Assembly (NCBI GenBank): GCA_963733265.1 | Contig: CAVTCF010000003.1 | Location: 620,001-684,000 of the forward strand | Direction of reading: 5' to 3' | DNA from: PALSA-1006 sp963733265 | Lineage (GTDB): Bacteria; Pseudomonadota; Gammaproteobacteria; Burkholderiales; Gallionellaceae | Length of the DNA stretch: 64,000 nucleotides | Shown here: in pieces, positions 36,258 to 45,624 of the stretch | Layout of the letters: each line of letters starts with the position of its first letter | How positions within the stretch are numbered: the first letter of the stretch is position 1 | Program-made: the position numbers and the translations under genes | The notes under the pieces: generated by a model | Seen by the model: the letters and a program-made list of their open reading frames with translations, nothing else | Told to the model about the DNA's origin: nothing | Databases searched by the model: none

Positions 36258-38261
36258 ATGAGCAATATGCAAAATCTCTATTTGCTGGTTCCACTGGCTC
36301 CCTTGGTCGGCGCGATTCTGGCCGGTCTGTTCGGTAAGGTTTTAGGTCGGAACTGGACGCACCGGATTACTATTGCGCTGGTCGCCGTGTCGTTTGCGGC
36401 ATCCGTGGCGATCTTCAGGGATGTGCTGGCCGGTCATCAATTTAATGGCACCGTCTATAAATGGGTGACCTCGGGTGATACCAGTTTTGAGGTGGGTTTG
36501 CTGATTGACCGTCTAACCGTGCTAATGATGCTGGTAGTGACCTTTGTCTCCCTGATGGTTCACATCTACACCATCGGCTATATGAGTGAAGACGCGGGCT
36601 ATCAGCGTTTCTTCAGTTACATTTCACTGTTTACTTTCTCCATGCTGATGCTGGTGATGGCAAACAACTTCATGCAGTTGTTCTTCGGTTGGGAAGCTGT
36701 GGGGCTGGTGTCGTATTTGCTGATCGGCTTCTGGTATACACGCCCAACGGCAATTTATGCCAACCTGAAAGCGTTTTTGGTTAACCGCGTGGGCGACTTT
36801 GGCTTCCTGCTTGGAATTGGTCTGGTGTTGATGGTGTTCGGTACACTTGATTACGCCGCCGTATTCGCCAAAGCGTATCTTTACGTGAATGACATTGCAC
36901 CTATTCCGGGTGTGTCGTGGAATCTGATTACAGCCATCTGTATTCTGTTGTTCATCGGTGCGATGGGCAAGAGCGCACAATTTCCGCTGCACGTCTGGTT
37001 GCCGGATTCGATGGAAGGCCCCACACCAATCTCTGCTTTGATCCACGCGGCAACCATGGTAACCGCCGGTATATTTATGGTGGCACGCATGTCGCCGCTG
37101 TTTGAATTGTCTGAAACAGCTTTGTCTTTCGTCATGATCATCGGTGCGATTACCGCGTTGTTCATGGGCTTCCTGGGCATCATCCAAAACGATATCAAGC
37201 GCGTGGTGGCGTATTCAACGTTGTCGCAACTGGGGTATATGACGGTTGCGCTGGGCGCTTCAGCGTACTCGGTAGCAATCTTCCATCTGATGACTCATGC
37301 GTTCTTTAAAGCGTTGCTATTCTTGGCGGCAGGTTCGGTTATCATTGCCATGCACCACGATCAGGACATTCGCAACATGGGCGGTCTGCGCAAGTACATG
37401 CCGATCACTTGGATTACTTCTCTGATCGGTTCGCTGGCATTGATCGGTACACCGTTCCTGTCGGGATTTTATTCCAAGGACAGCATTATTGATGCGGTGG
37501 GAAATTCGCACTTGATCGGTTCAGGCTTTGCCTATTTTGCGGTACTGGCGGGAGTGTTTGTCACTGCGTTCTATTCTTTCCGCATGTACTTTCTTGTGTT
37601 CCACGGTAAGGAACGCTTTGGCAAAGCGCACCACCACGATGACCATGCAAACCACGATGAGCATCACGGCTTGGCTCACGGGCAGAAACCGCACGAGACT
37701 TCCTGGGTGGTTGTCCTGCCACTGATCCTGCTGGCGATACCATCGGTGGCGATTGGATTTTTTACCATTGAGCCACTGCTGTATGGCGACTATTTCCGCG
37801 ACGCGATTTTCGTTGGACAAGAGCACGTGGCGCTTGCCGAAATGCGTGAAGAATTCCACGGCGCGATTGAGATGGCCTTGCATTCATTTATTACCTTGCC
37901 CTTCATCCTTGCGCTGGCAGGTGTCGTGTTGTCATGGTTCTTCTACCTGAAGCGTCCCGATATCCCGGCTGCTATCAAGGAGCGCTTCGCAGGCATATAT
38001 ACGCTGCTCGATAACAAATATTACTTCGACCGTTTCAATGACTGGTTTTTTGCCGGTGGCGCACGCGGGGCTAGTCGCTTCCTGTGGAAGTATGGTGATG
38101 TGAATTTGATCGACGGAGTACTGGTGAATGGCACGGCAAAATTGGTTGGGCGCTTTGCCGGGTTATTGCGCAATTTGCAGACCGGCTATGTTTATCACTA
38201 TGCCTTTGCAATGATTACGGGCGTTTTCGTATTGTTAACCGTACGGACGTGGTTTGAGTAA
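36258..38261 (+). CDS. nuoL: NADH-quinone oxidoreductase subunit L
   Basis: Distal antiporter-like subunit with the long lateral helix. FFGWEAVGLVSYLLIGFW, GKSAQFPLHVWLPDSMEGPTPISALIHAATMV and AYSTLSQLGYM mark the proton-pumping core. A His-rich loop (FGKAHHHDDHANHDEHHGL, about residues 452-475) precedes the C-terminal helices. 667 residues. Confidence 0.97.
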   Translation: MSNMQNLYLLVPLAPLVGAILAGLFGKVLGRNWTHRITIALVAVSFAASVAIFRDVLAGHQFNGTVYKWVTSGDTSFEVGLLIDRLTVLMMLVVTFVSLMVHIYTIGYMSEDAGYQRFFSYISLFTFSMLMLVMANNFMQLFFGWEAVGLVSYLLIGFWYTRPTAIYANLKAFLVNRVGDFGFLLGIGLVLMVFGTLDYAAVFAKAYLYVNDIAPIPGVSWNLITAICILLFIGAMGKSAQFPLHVWLPDSMEGPTPISALIHAATMVTAGIFMVARMSPLFELSETALSFVMIIGAITALFMGFLGIIQNDIKRVVAYSTLSQLGYMTVALGASAYSVAIFHLMTHAFFKALLFLAAGSVIIAMHHDQDIRNMGGLRKYMPITWITSLIGSLALIGTPFLSGFYSKDSIIDAVGNSHLIGSGFAYFAVLAGVFVTAFYSFRMYFLVFHGKERFGKAHHHDDHANHDEHHGLAHGQKPHETSWVVVLPLILLAIPSVAIGFFTIEPLLYGDYFRDAIFVGQEHVALAEMREEFHGAIEMALHSFITLPFILALAGVVLSWFFYLKRPDIPAAIKERFAGIYTLLDNKYYFDRFNDWFFAGGARGASRFLWKYGDVNLIDGVLVNGTAKLVGRFAGLLRNLQTGYVYHYAFAMITGVFVLLTVRTWFE

Positions 38262-38289
38262 CGCCGCAGAATACTGAAGGAAATAAAGC

Positions 38290-39774
38290 ATGATTTTTGG
38301 ATTCCCCTTGTTAAGCGTTGCAATCTGGCTCCCCATCCTTTTTGGTGTGTTAGTGCTGGCGACAGGCAATGATCGCAATGCTCCTATCGCAAGACTTATT
38401 GCTTTGCTGGGGGCCGTGCTTGGTTTTCTGGTAACGATTCCGCTGTATACCGGCTTCGACAAGATGACCAGTGCCATGCAGTTCGTCGAAATGAGCAACT
38501 GGATACCGCGTTTCAATATTCATTACCATTTGGGCGTGGACGGAATTTCAGTGTTGTTTATTCTGTTGAACAGTTTTTTTACACCGCTGGTTGTTCTGGC
38601 GGGATGGCAAGTGATTGAAAAGCGCGTGGCGCAGTACATGGCCGCGTTCCTTATCATGTCGGGCATTATCAACGGCGTATTCGCCTCACTGGATGCCATG
38701 TTGTTTTATGTGTTCTGGGAAGCGATGCTGATCCCGATGTTTATTATCATCGGCGTATGGGGCGGACCAAACCGCGTGTATGCGGCGGTCAAGTTCTTCC
38801 TCTACACCCTGCTTGGTTCGCTGTTGATGCTGGTTGCCCTGTTGTACTTGTATCTGCATTCCGGCGGCAGCTTTGAAATCCTCGACTATCACCAGATGTC
38901 GATTCCGATGACTGCACAGATTTTGGTGTTTATCGCCTTCTTCATGGCGTTCTCGGTGAAAGTGCCGATGTTCCCGGTGCATACCTGGTTGCCGGATGCC
39001 CACGTGGAAGCCCCTACCGGCGGCTCGGTGATACTGGCCGCAATCATGTTGAAAGTTGGCGCATACGGCTTTATAAGATTCTCTATGCCGATAGCACCGG
39101 ATGCCAGCCACAGTTTGGCAGGTGTGATGATTGCGCTGTCGCTGATTGCGGTGGTTTATATCGGACTGGTGGCGCTGACCCAAGCCGACATGAAAAAACT
39201 GGTGGCTTATTCTTCCATTTCTCACATGGGTTTCGTCACGCTCGGCTTCTTCATCTTTAATGCTTACGGTATGGAAGGCGCGCTGCTGCAAATGATTTCG
39301 CACGGCTTCGTGGCGGGTGCGCTGTTCTTGTGTATCGGTGTGTTATACGATCGCGTGCATTCGCGTCAGATCGTTGATTACGGCGGCGTGGCAAACAAGA
39401 TGCCCGTGTTTGCCGCGTTCTTCATGCTGTTTGCCATGGCAAACAGCGGACTGCCCGGAACCAGCGGTTTCGTGGGGGAATTCATTGTTATCATGGGGGC
39501 GGTGAAAGCTAACTTCTGGTATGCCTTCCTGGCGGCAAGTACATTGATCTTCGGTGCTGCATATACGTTGTGGATGTATAAGCGTGTGATTTTCGGTGCA
39601 GTTGCCAATGACCATGTTGCGCATTTGCGCGATATCGGTGCCCGTGAAAAGTTTATCTTCATCGTTCTTGCGATCACTGTTCTGGGTGTGGGGCTGTATC
39701 CGTTACCGTTCAGTGAAATATTGCATACGTCGGTGAATGATTTGTTGGTTCACCTTGCCCGTTCCAAGTTATAA
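38290..39774 (+). CDS. nuoM: NADH-quinone oxidoreductase subunit M
   Basis: Antiporter-like proton channel. YVFWEAMLIPMFIIIGVWGG (essential Glu), KVPMFPVHTWLPDAHVEAPTGGSVILAAIMLK and LVAYSSISHMGFVTLG are conserved. About 14 helices, 494 residues. Confidence 0.97.
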   Translation: MIFGFPLLSVAIWLPILFGVLVLATGNDRNAPIARLIALLGAVLGFLVTIPLYTGFDKMTSAMQFVEMSNWIPRFNIHYHLGVDGISVLFILLNSFFTPLVVLAGWQVIEKRVAQYMAAFLIMSGIINGVFASLDAMLFYVFWEAMLIPMFIIIGVWGGPNRVYAAVKFFLYTLLGSLLMLVALLYLYLHSGGSFEILDYHQMSIPMTAQILVFIAFFMAFSVKVPMFPVHTWLPDAHVEAPTGGSVILAAIMLKVGAYGFIRFSMPIAPDASHSLAGVMIALSLIAVVYIGLVALTQADMKKLVAYSSISHMGFVTLGFFIFNAYGMEGALLQMISHGFVAGALFLCIGVLYDRVHSRQIVDYGGVANKMPVFAAFFMLFAMANSGLPGTSGFVGEFIVIMGAVKANFWYAFLAASTLIFGAAYTLWMYKRVIFGAVANDHVAHLRDIGAREKFIFIVLAITVLGVGLYPLPFSEILHTSVNDLLVHLARSKL

Positions 39775-39812
39775 GTTGTGGCTAAGCCGAAATTTTAGCA
39801 ATTGAGGAAAAT

Positions 39813-41264
39813 ATGAGTTTCTTGTCAACCCTGTATTCCGCCTACGCAGAAATTTTTCTGCTGGTGATGGTGAGCGTGATCCTGATTGCGGATTTGTTTA
39901 CCACTGGCCGCAATAAATCAGTAACGTATTTGCTGGTGCAACTCACTTTGCTGGGCTGCTCGCTCATTACTGTGGCGACCCACGAAAATGGAGTTACGCA
40001 TCTGTTCCACGACATGTTTGTGGATGATCTGATGTCTGATGTGTTGAAACTGTTGAGCTATCTGGCCGTCTCCATGATGCTGGTTTATTCGCGCAGCTAT
40101 TTGCTGGCACGGGGCTTGTTCTCGGGTGAGTTTCTGGCCCTGGTATTATTTTCCTTGCTGGGCATGATGGTGATGATCTCCGCCAGCAACTTTATCTCAC
40201 TTTATTTGGGCCTGGAATTGCTTTCGCTGAGCTTGTACGCAATGGTGGCTTTGCAACGCGATTCAGCCACTGCAACAGAAGCGGCGATGAAATACTTCAT
40301 CCTTGGCGCATTGGCATCCGGATTGTTGTTGTACGGCATGTCCATGCTGTATGGTGCGACAGGTACATTGAATGTGAATGGCATTTCCGCAGCGATTCAT
40401 CATGGTGTCCCCAACAAGGCGCTGCTGGTGTTTGGTCTGGTATTTATTGTGGCGGGGTTGGCGTTCAAAATGGGCGCGGTTCCTTTCCATATGTGGGTGC
40501 CGGACGTTTATCACGGTGCACCGACTGCAATGACGATGCTCATCGGCACCGCACCCAAGCTGGCCGTTTTCGCTTTTGTCATGCGTATACTGGTGGAAGG
40601 CTTACAGCCGTTGATGATTGACTGGTCCGGGATGTTGGAGATAATGGCCGTGCTGTCAATGGCACTCGGTAACATTAGCGCCATCGCGCAAACCAATCTT
40701 AAACGCATGTTCGCCTATTCAACCATCTCTCACATGGGTTTCCTGTTGATCGGGATATTGAGTGGAACTGTTGAAGGTTATGGCTCTGCGATGTTCTATG
40801 CCGTCATTTATGTGCTGATGAGTCTAGGCGGTTTCGGCATGATAATGCTGTTGTCGCGCGAAGGTTTTGAAGCCGATAAGCTGACTGACTTTAAAGGACT
40901 CAATCAGCGCAGCCCGTGGCTCGCGTTCATGATGTTACTGCTGATGTTCTCCATGGCGGGTGTTCCTCCCACCGTGGGTTTCTACGCCAAGTTCTCTGTG
41001 CTGAATGCGGCAGTGCAAGCCGGGCATCTACCGCTGGTTCTTGCTGCGGTGCTGTTCTCTCTGATCGGCGCATTCTACTACCTGCGTATTGTGAAGCTCA
41101 TGTATTTCGATGCCCCGGAAAGCCACGAGCGTATTTACTTGCAGCCGGATAGCAGCTTGCTGATTTCGATCAACGGGATTGCAGTGCTAGGCTTGGGGAT
41201 ACTTCCCGGAACCCTGATGTCAGTCTGTGCGGTATCGGTACAGCAATCATTGTTGTTGCATTAA
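39813..41264 (+). CDS. nuoN: NADH-quinone oxidoreductase subunit N
   Basis: Third antiporter-like subunit. LGLELLSLSLYAMVALQRDS (essential Glu), FKMGAVPFHMWVPDVYHGAPTAMTMLIGTAPK and FAYSTISHMGFLLIG are present. 483 residues. Last gene of the nuo operon, followed by a strong terminator. Confidence 0.97.
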   Translation: MSFLSTLYSAYAEIFLLVMVSVILIADLFTTGRNKSVTYLLVQLTLLGCSLITVATHENGVTHLFHDMFVDDLMSDVLKLLSYLAVSMMLVYSRSYLLARGLFSGEFLALVLFSLLGMMVMISASNFISLYLGLELLSLSLYAMVALQRDSATATEAAMKYFILGALASGLLLYGMSMLYGATGTLNVNGISAAIHHGVPNKALLVFGLVFIVAGLAFKMGAVPFHMWVPDVYHGAPTAMTMLIGTAPKLAVFAFVMRILVEGLQPLMIDWSGMLEIMAVLSMALGNISAIAQTNLKRMFAYSTISHMGFLLIGILSGTVEGYGSAMFYAVIYVLMSLGGFGMIMLLSREGFEADKLTDFKGLNQRSPWLAFMMLLLMFSMAGVPPTVGFYAKFSVLNAAVQAGHLPLVLAAVLFSLIGAFYYLRIVKLMYFDAPESHERIYLQPDSSLLISINGIAVLGLGILPGTLMSVCAVSVQQSLLLH

Positions 41265-41285
41265 GCACCGAATATATGTGTCTCG

Positions 41286-41313
41286 AAAAACTCCCGCTGC
41301 GGCGGGAGTTTTT
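41286..41313 (+). terminator. rho-independent terminator of the nuo operon
   Basis: CTCCCGC (41291-41297), loop TGCG, GCGGGAG (41302-41308), then TTTTT; an A run precedes the stem. It lies 22 bp after the nuoN stop. Confidence 0.9.
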
Positions 41314-41347
41314 ACATTAGACCGAAAAATCCGATATCCCCTTGCGA

Positions 41348-42144
41348 TCAATGGGGTCAGACTCGATTGATTTATTGCGGATAAGCTGTTATAGTGACTC
41401 ATCATCGAAATCAGGTGGAGGCAAATGGCACGCTTACCCAGATTCGTCATCCCCGGCCAGCTGCAACATGTGATCGTGCGCGGCAACAACCGCACCGAGA
41501 TATTCTGCGCCGATGCGGACTACCAGTTTTATCTCGAAAAACTTCAACTGGCTTGCGAAGAGCACGCCTGCCAAATCCATGCCTATGTGCTCATGACCAA
41601 CCATGTGCATCTTCTGGTCACCCCGCAAGAAGAGCAGAGCATAGGCAAAGCCATGCAAATGCTGGGGCGCTACTACGTACAGTATTACAACTACACCTAC
41701 CGTCGCACCGGCACCTTGTGGGAAGGTCGCTACAAAGCCACCCTCATCGACTTTGAAGCGTACTTGTTGACCTGCATGCGCTACATAGAGTTAAATCCTG
41801 TGCGGGCAGGAATGGTGGCGCACCCCTCTGAATACCCTTGGTCGAGCTACCGGCGCAACGCGCTTGGGCAGCCCAATGAAATAGTGACGCCGCAACTTGA
41901 ATACCAGCGCTTGGGCAAGACAGACGAAGAGCGACAAGCCGCCTATCGTCAACTATTCAAGCACCACATAACGGAAACCAGCATGAATGAAATCCGGAAT
42001 GCGACCAACAAGGCATGGGTACTGGGAAATGACCAGTTTAAACAGCGGATACAAAAGCAACTGGAGAGACGGGTGGAGCCGAATGCCAAAGGCGGGGATC
42101 GGAAATCGGAAAATTACAAAATCAATCGAGTCTGACCCCATTGA
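41348..42144 (+). mobile_element. RAYT element with 26-bp perfect terminal inverted repeats
   Basis: A 797-bp unit bounded by perfect 26-bp inverted repeats (41348-41373 and 42119-42144) that begin TCAATGGGGTCAGACTCG. It carries one REP-associated tyrosine transposase gene, whose stop codon lies within the right repeat. No target duplication is visible in the flanks, as expected for single-strand Y1 chemistry. The right end abuts the frame of a decapitated large protein gene. Confidence 0.85.
41425..42135 (+). CDS. REP-associated tyrosine transposase
   Basis: Y1/HUH-type nuclease of the IS200-like TnpA-REP group, which cuts and rejoins single-stranded palindromic DNA. The HUH motif is in NHVHLLV (about residues 59-65); QHVIVRGNNRTEIFCADADY, GRYYVQYYNYTYRRTGTLWEGRY (candidate catalytic Tyr) and YIELNPVRAGMV are typical. 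A GGAGG precedes the ATG. The 236 residues exceed the minimal family by a C-terminal tail that reads into the right inverted repeat. The gene looks intact. Confidence 0.92.
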   Translation: MARLPRFVIPGQLQHVIVRGNNRTEIFCADADYQFYLEKLQLACEEHACQIHAYVLMTNHVHLLVTPQEEQSIGKAMQMLGRYYVQYYNYTYRRTGTLWEGRYKATLIDFEAYLLTCMRYIELNPVRAGMVAHPSEYPWSSYRRNALGQPNEIVTPQLEYQRLGKTDEERQAAYRQLFKHHITETSMNEIRNATNKAWVLGNDQFKQRIQKQLERRVEPNAKGGDRKSENYKINRV

Positions 42145-42220
42145 TTCTTTTATCGCCAACGCGCAGGTGCTGCTCGACCAGGTCAAGACCGACTTAAACC
42201 TTACTCAAGGAGATGTGATA

Positions 42221-44818
42221 ATGTTAATCTCGGATATGCCCAATGTGCCGCCGCAGAATGTGCCGGTGATGATCGCCCAGGCCAATCAGGCACAAGCTGG
42301 CAATACGACGATACGCACCCTTGGCATTTGCTCTCCAGCTCCCAATGGTAATTACTCGTCAGACAATGTTGATGCGCCAATTGCAGACGCAAAGTTCTAT
42401 TTTCAGCAATATGAAAGTCGAACCGTCACAGGCCCTGCAACTGTCACCATCCTGCAACAGCCCGCACACGGCATCTTGCGAATGGTTACTCAAGCCGATG
42501 TGGGTACTATCTTAGCGGGTGACACTGGAACTATTGGGCCGGATGCTGGGCTCTATTTTTATCTTCCAGAAAGCGGCTATCTCGGCAAGGACAAGGCGAT
42601 TATGCTGGTGGATTTCGGTAACGGCCTCAAGGTCAAGGTAGTATTTTTCTTTCAGGCAATCAACGGCGTGCTCGGGAATACCGGAGTTGAAGATTATTGC
42701 AGCAAGACTGGTCCTTTATGGAAAATCTCCAGCACCCTAGACACCAACGGTACCAGCGCCATCACCTCCGTTGAATACCAAACACCCGCAACACTCGCCG
42801 CAGAAGCGACAAACACGAATGTAGCCGCATTGGCCTCGTGGATCAATACCACCGATTTGAGTGGCAATGCTGCTGGAATCACCGTCAACGTCGCCAACCT
42901 TGGCGGTGCAGCCGTTGGTCAGGACTCAGGCACCAGCATCACACTCGACGCTACTGCTGCGGGTAATGGCTGGTATATCAATACCAACCCTGCCGACAAT
43001 AGCCAGTTCCTGCCGACCAGCAACCCTAACGTATGGATAGCCGCCCCCGGTTCCGCTGCCGCAGGCAAGATGGACATGCTTTCCGTCCTGCTGCACGAAT
43101 ACGGTCATGCCCTGGGCCTAGATCACAGCGCCAACCCCAACGACTTCATGGCACCCAATCTCCAGCCCGGAGAACGCCGCCTGCCGAGCGCGGCGGAACT
43201 GGCGATGATGAGCCAACTGGCCGCGCAATTGAATTTGGGCAGCACTGCCACTGCGGTTGCAAGCTCAACTGCGCCCGCACCAACCAGCCCGGCTGCGCCC
43301 GTGCTGCCCATTGGCACGGCATTGAGTGCTCTGCTCATCGGCCGCCTGCGTCGCACCGACTACGGCAGTTTGTCGCCCGTCATCACCAGCGCGCAAATCC
43401 CCGCACCGCAATTCGAGCTTGCCATTAACTCAACGCTCACCAACAACAATTTCGCTGGCGGAACGACGGATTGGAATGTGCAAGGTAATGTCACCACCAA
43501 CACCACAGGCACAGCCATGCTCACCAACAGCACCAGCGCCGATGCCCAACTTGCGCAAGCCTTCAACATCACCAGCCAAGATCGTTATATTGAATTCACC
43601 GTGGTCAATGGCCTGCAAAAGGGCAACGGTCCAGCGGATGCCTTCGAGGTCGCCCTCGACAATGCCGTTACCGGCACTGCATTGGTTGGCACCGATGGGT
43701 TGAGCAACAGCGACGGCCTGCTGAACATTCAGGCCGATGGCACCACCCATGCCGCCTCGTCCGTGCAGACTATCGTCAATGCAGACGGTACTACCACCTA
43801 TGTGATCGACCTGCAAAGCGCATTGAGCAGCGGTGCTATCACCGGCATGCCTGCCGCCTTATCCTTCGACTTGATCGGCTTTGGCAATTCGCAAAGCCAG
43901 GTATCGATAAAAGACATCATGCTGCTGCAAACGCCGTTGGCTGTTAACGAAAACGTAACTACCAAGGAAGATGCCGCTGTCAACATCAGTCCTTTGGCTG
44001 GTAACCAAATCGTTGCGGGAACTACCCCCCAACTCAACATCACACAAAATCCGGCCAACGGGGTACTGACCCAAAATGCGGACGGCACCTTCTCTTACGT
44101 GCCGAACACGCATTTCTTCGGCACTGATAGCTTCCAGTACAGCTATACGTTGAGCGGTGGAACTTCCAACGTTGCCACCGTCAGCATCGTTGTCAATGAA
44201 GTTGCGTATCCGCCCATTGGCAGCAACAGCATTGCAGCGGCCACTGCCGGTAAGCCCTACACCTTCAATCCGCTGGCTGGAGCAGCCGACATCAACGGCA
44301 ACGTGATGACCGCAGTGCTCGACACAGCGCCAGCTAATGGCACGGTGACACAGAATGCCGATGGCACTTGGACCTACACCCCGAGCGCAAGTTATGTCGG
44401 TTCAGATACACTGGTCTACCATATTGCGGACGGACAGGCCGTTTCGACTCCGATTACCGCGAGCTTCACGGTACAGCCTGCACACCATGCACCTGTTGCT
44501 AACAGCAGCGTCGTGATGCTTCAGGAAAACGGCAGCCTGCTGATCAACCTTGCCAACTACGGTGTCGATGCTGATGGCAATCCGATGACTGGCAGCGTCA
44601 CCGCTCAACCAGTCAACGGCACGCTGACGCAGAACGCGGACGGCACGTATACCTATACGCCAGCGGCTGGCTACTACGGACATGATTCCTTGAGTTTCGT
44701 GCTGAGCGACGCTTACCTGAGTTCGCAGCAGGCTACGCTCACGCTTGATGTCACGCCGGTATTGGCAAACAGCAGCGCGCAACCTGTCGCAAAACGGGTG
44801 TTTTACGACACTAATTGA
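42221..44818 (+). CDS. truncated metzincin protease with cadherin-like repeats
   Basis: Remnant of a large secreted protein. The frame is open from 41987 but the part before 42145 belongs to the RAYT element; the first start outside it, ATG 42221, has AAGGAG 8 nt upstream. There is no signal peptide, so the original N-terminus is lost. It carries a matrixin-type zinc motif HEYGHALGLDHS (43094-43129, HExxHxxGxxH), then three tandem repeats of about 85 residues (43940-44790) with the pattern NGTLTQNADGTYTYTPAAGY..SD, as in bacterial cadherin-/Ig-like adhesin repeats. It stops soon after the third repeat, so the C-terminus (usually more repeats and a secretion signal) may be missing too. Probably not functional as an exoprotein. 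Confidence 0.65.
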   Translation: MLISDMPNVPPQNVPVMIAQANQAQAGNTTIRTLGICSPAPNGNYSSDNVDAPIADAKFYFQQYESRTVTGPATVTILQQPAHGILRMVTQADVGTILAGDTGTIGPDAGLYFYLPESGYLGKDKAIMLVDFGNGLKVKVVFFFQAINGVLGNTGVEDYCSKTGPLWKISSTLDTNGTSAITSVEYQTPATLAAEATNTNVAALASWINTTDLSGNAAGITVNVANLGGAAVGQDSGTSITLDATAAGNGWYINTNPADNSQFLPTSNPNVWIAAPGSAAAGKMDMLSVLLHEYGHALGLDHSANPNDFMAPNLQPGERRLPSAAELAMMSQLAAQLNLGSTATAVASSTAPAPTSPAAPVLPIGTALSALLIGRLRRTDYGSLSPVITSAQIPAPQFELAINSTLTNNNFAGGTTDWNVQGNVTTNTTGTAMLTNSTSADAQLAQAFNITSQDRYIEFTVVNGLQKGNGPADAFEVALDNAVTGTALVGTDGLSNSDGLLNIQADGTTHAASSVQTIVNADGTTTYVIDLQSALSSGAITGMPAALSFDLIGFGNSQSQVSIKDIMLLQTPLAVNENVTTKEDAAVNISPLAGNQIVAGTTPQLNITQNPANGVLTQNADGTFSYVPNTHFFGTDSFQYSYTLSGGTSNVATVSIVVNEVAYPPIGSNSIAAATAGKPYTFNPLAGAADINGNVMTAVLDTAPANGTVTQNADGTWTYTPSASYVGSDTLVYHIADGQAVSTPITASFTVQPAHHAPVANSSVVMLQENGSLLINLANYGVDADGNPMTGSVTAQPVNGTLTQNADGTYTYTPAAGYYGHDSLSFVLSDAYLSSQQATLTLDVTPVLANSSAQPVAKRVFYDTN

Positions 44819-44882
44819 AAATCCCGGTTTAAACTCCGTACCGATCCATCTTTTTGATAATTTTTATTATTTGGAGTTCGTA

Positions 44883-45425
44883 ATGAATTTAACAGAAACA
44901 CAAATTGATACTGAATTGGTTTACGAAGGCAATTTTATTCAGGTATACAAAGACAATGCACGTCTACCCGATGGTACCGTCAGCACACGCGAGTATATAA
45001 AACATCCCGGTGCAGTAGCTATTTTGGCTTTGCTGGATAATGGCAATTTAATTATGGAACGCCAGTTTCGTTACGCGCCAAATCAGGAGTTCATCGAACT
45101 CCCCGCCGGCAAAATAGATGCAGGAGAAGAAACTTTGCGGACTGCCGAGCGCGAATTATTGGAAGAGACCGGCTATGTGGCGCAAGAGTGGGTTCATCTA
45201 ACTTCGGTATGGCCTTGTATCGGCTATGCAGACGAACGCATGGAATATTATTTGGCGCGCGGTCTTACCTTTCAGGGAAGGCAGCTCGACGAGGGAGAGT
45301 TTTTGGAAGTGTTCGAACTATCACCCGCCGACGCTATCGACTGGGTACGGCAGGGCAAAATAACAGATAGCAAAACCATCGTAGGATTATTCTGGTTGGA
45401 AAAACATCTCAATGGCTGGGCCTGA
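44883..45425 (+). CDS. nudF: ADP-ribose pyrophosphatase (Nudix)
   Basis: Hydrolyses ADP-ribose to AMP and ribose-5-phosphate. The Nudix box is complete: GKIDAGEETLRTAERELLEETGY, matching GX5EX7REUXEEXGU. ELPAGKID and WPCIGYADERMEYYLARGL are ADPRase features. The longer frame starts at 44745, but the ATG at 44883 has GGAG upstream and gives a normal 180-residue protein. Its stop is immediately followed by a 13-bp perfect inverted repeat. Confidence 0.9.
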   Translation: MNLTETQIDTELVYEGNFIQVYKDNARLPDGTVSTREYIKHPGAVAILALLDNGNLIMERQFRYAPNQEFIELPAGKIDAGEETLRTAERELLEETGYVAQEWVHLTSVWPCIGYADERMEYYLARGLTFQGRQLDEGEFLEVFELSPADAIDWVRQGKITDSKTIVGLFWLEKHLNGWA

Positions 45426-45457
45426 ATTATTATGGTGCTTACATGCACCATAATAAT
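45426..45457. repeat. perfect 13-bp inverted repeat between nudF and amt
   Basis: ATTATTATGGTGC (45426-45438) and GCACCATAATAAT (45445-45457) around a 6-nt loop, starting at the last base of nudF. No T run follows, so it is a weak candidate for a terminator. Its GGTGC/GCACC core also resembles half-sites of nitrogen regulator NtrC in inverted order. Confidence 0.7.
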
Positions 45458-45473
45458 GCATAAATATAGTGCA
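45457..45473 (+). promoter_or_regulatory. possible NtrC-binding site upstream of amt
   Basis: TGCATAAATATAGTGCA is a 17-bp imperfect palindrome with the TGCA-N9-TGCA geometry of NtrC enhancer sites (consensus TGCACC-N5-GGTGCA). It lies about 100 bp upstream of the sigma-54-type promoter, a usual enhancer distance. Confidence 0.5.
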
Positions 45474-45572
45474 AATCTTATCTGGCGCACTATATTGGAG
45501 AATTTAATCCTCTTGTTAATTTACATAACAAATAAAATCACAAATAATCAATAGTAATTATTGCACCAACAA

Positions 45573-45589
45573 CTGGCACAAGGATTGCA
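45573..45589 (+). promoter_or_regulatory. sigma-54 (-24/-12) promoter of amt
   Basis: CTGGCACAAGGATTGCA matches the RpoN consensus YTGGCACGNNNNTTGCW with one deviation and correct GG-GC spacing. It lies 36 bp before the amt start and points to nitrogen control. Confidence 0.75.
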
Positions 45590-45624
45590 TACGATCCTCC
45601 AATTCGCACTATTTTGGAGAAGAT

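Noticed and set aside
36624..37187. Long antisense frames opposite nuoL and other nuo genes
   Set aside because: They follow from codon bias of the conserved membrane proteins; sequences are His/Gln-rich shadow products.
41987..42220. Start of the metzincin protein at 41987
   Set aside because: This part lies within the RAYT gene and its terminal repeat and is only an accidental extension of the frame.
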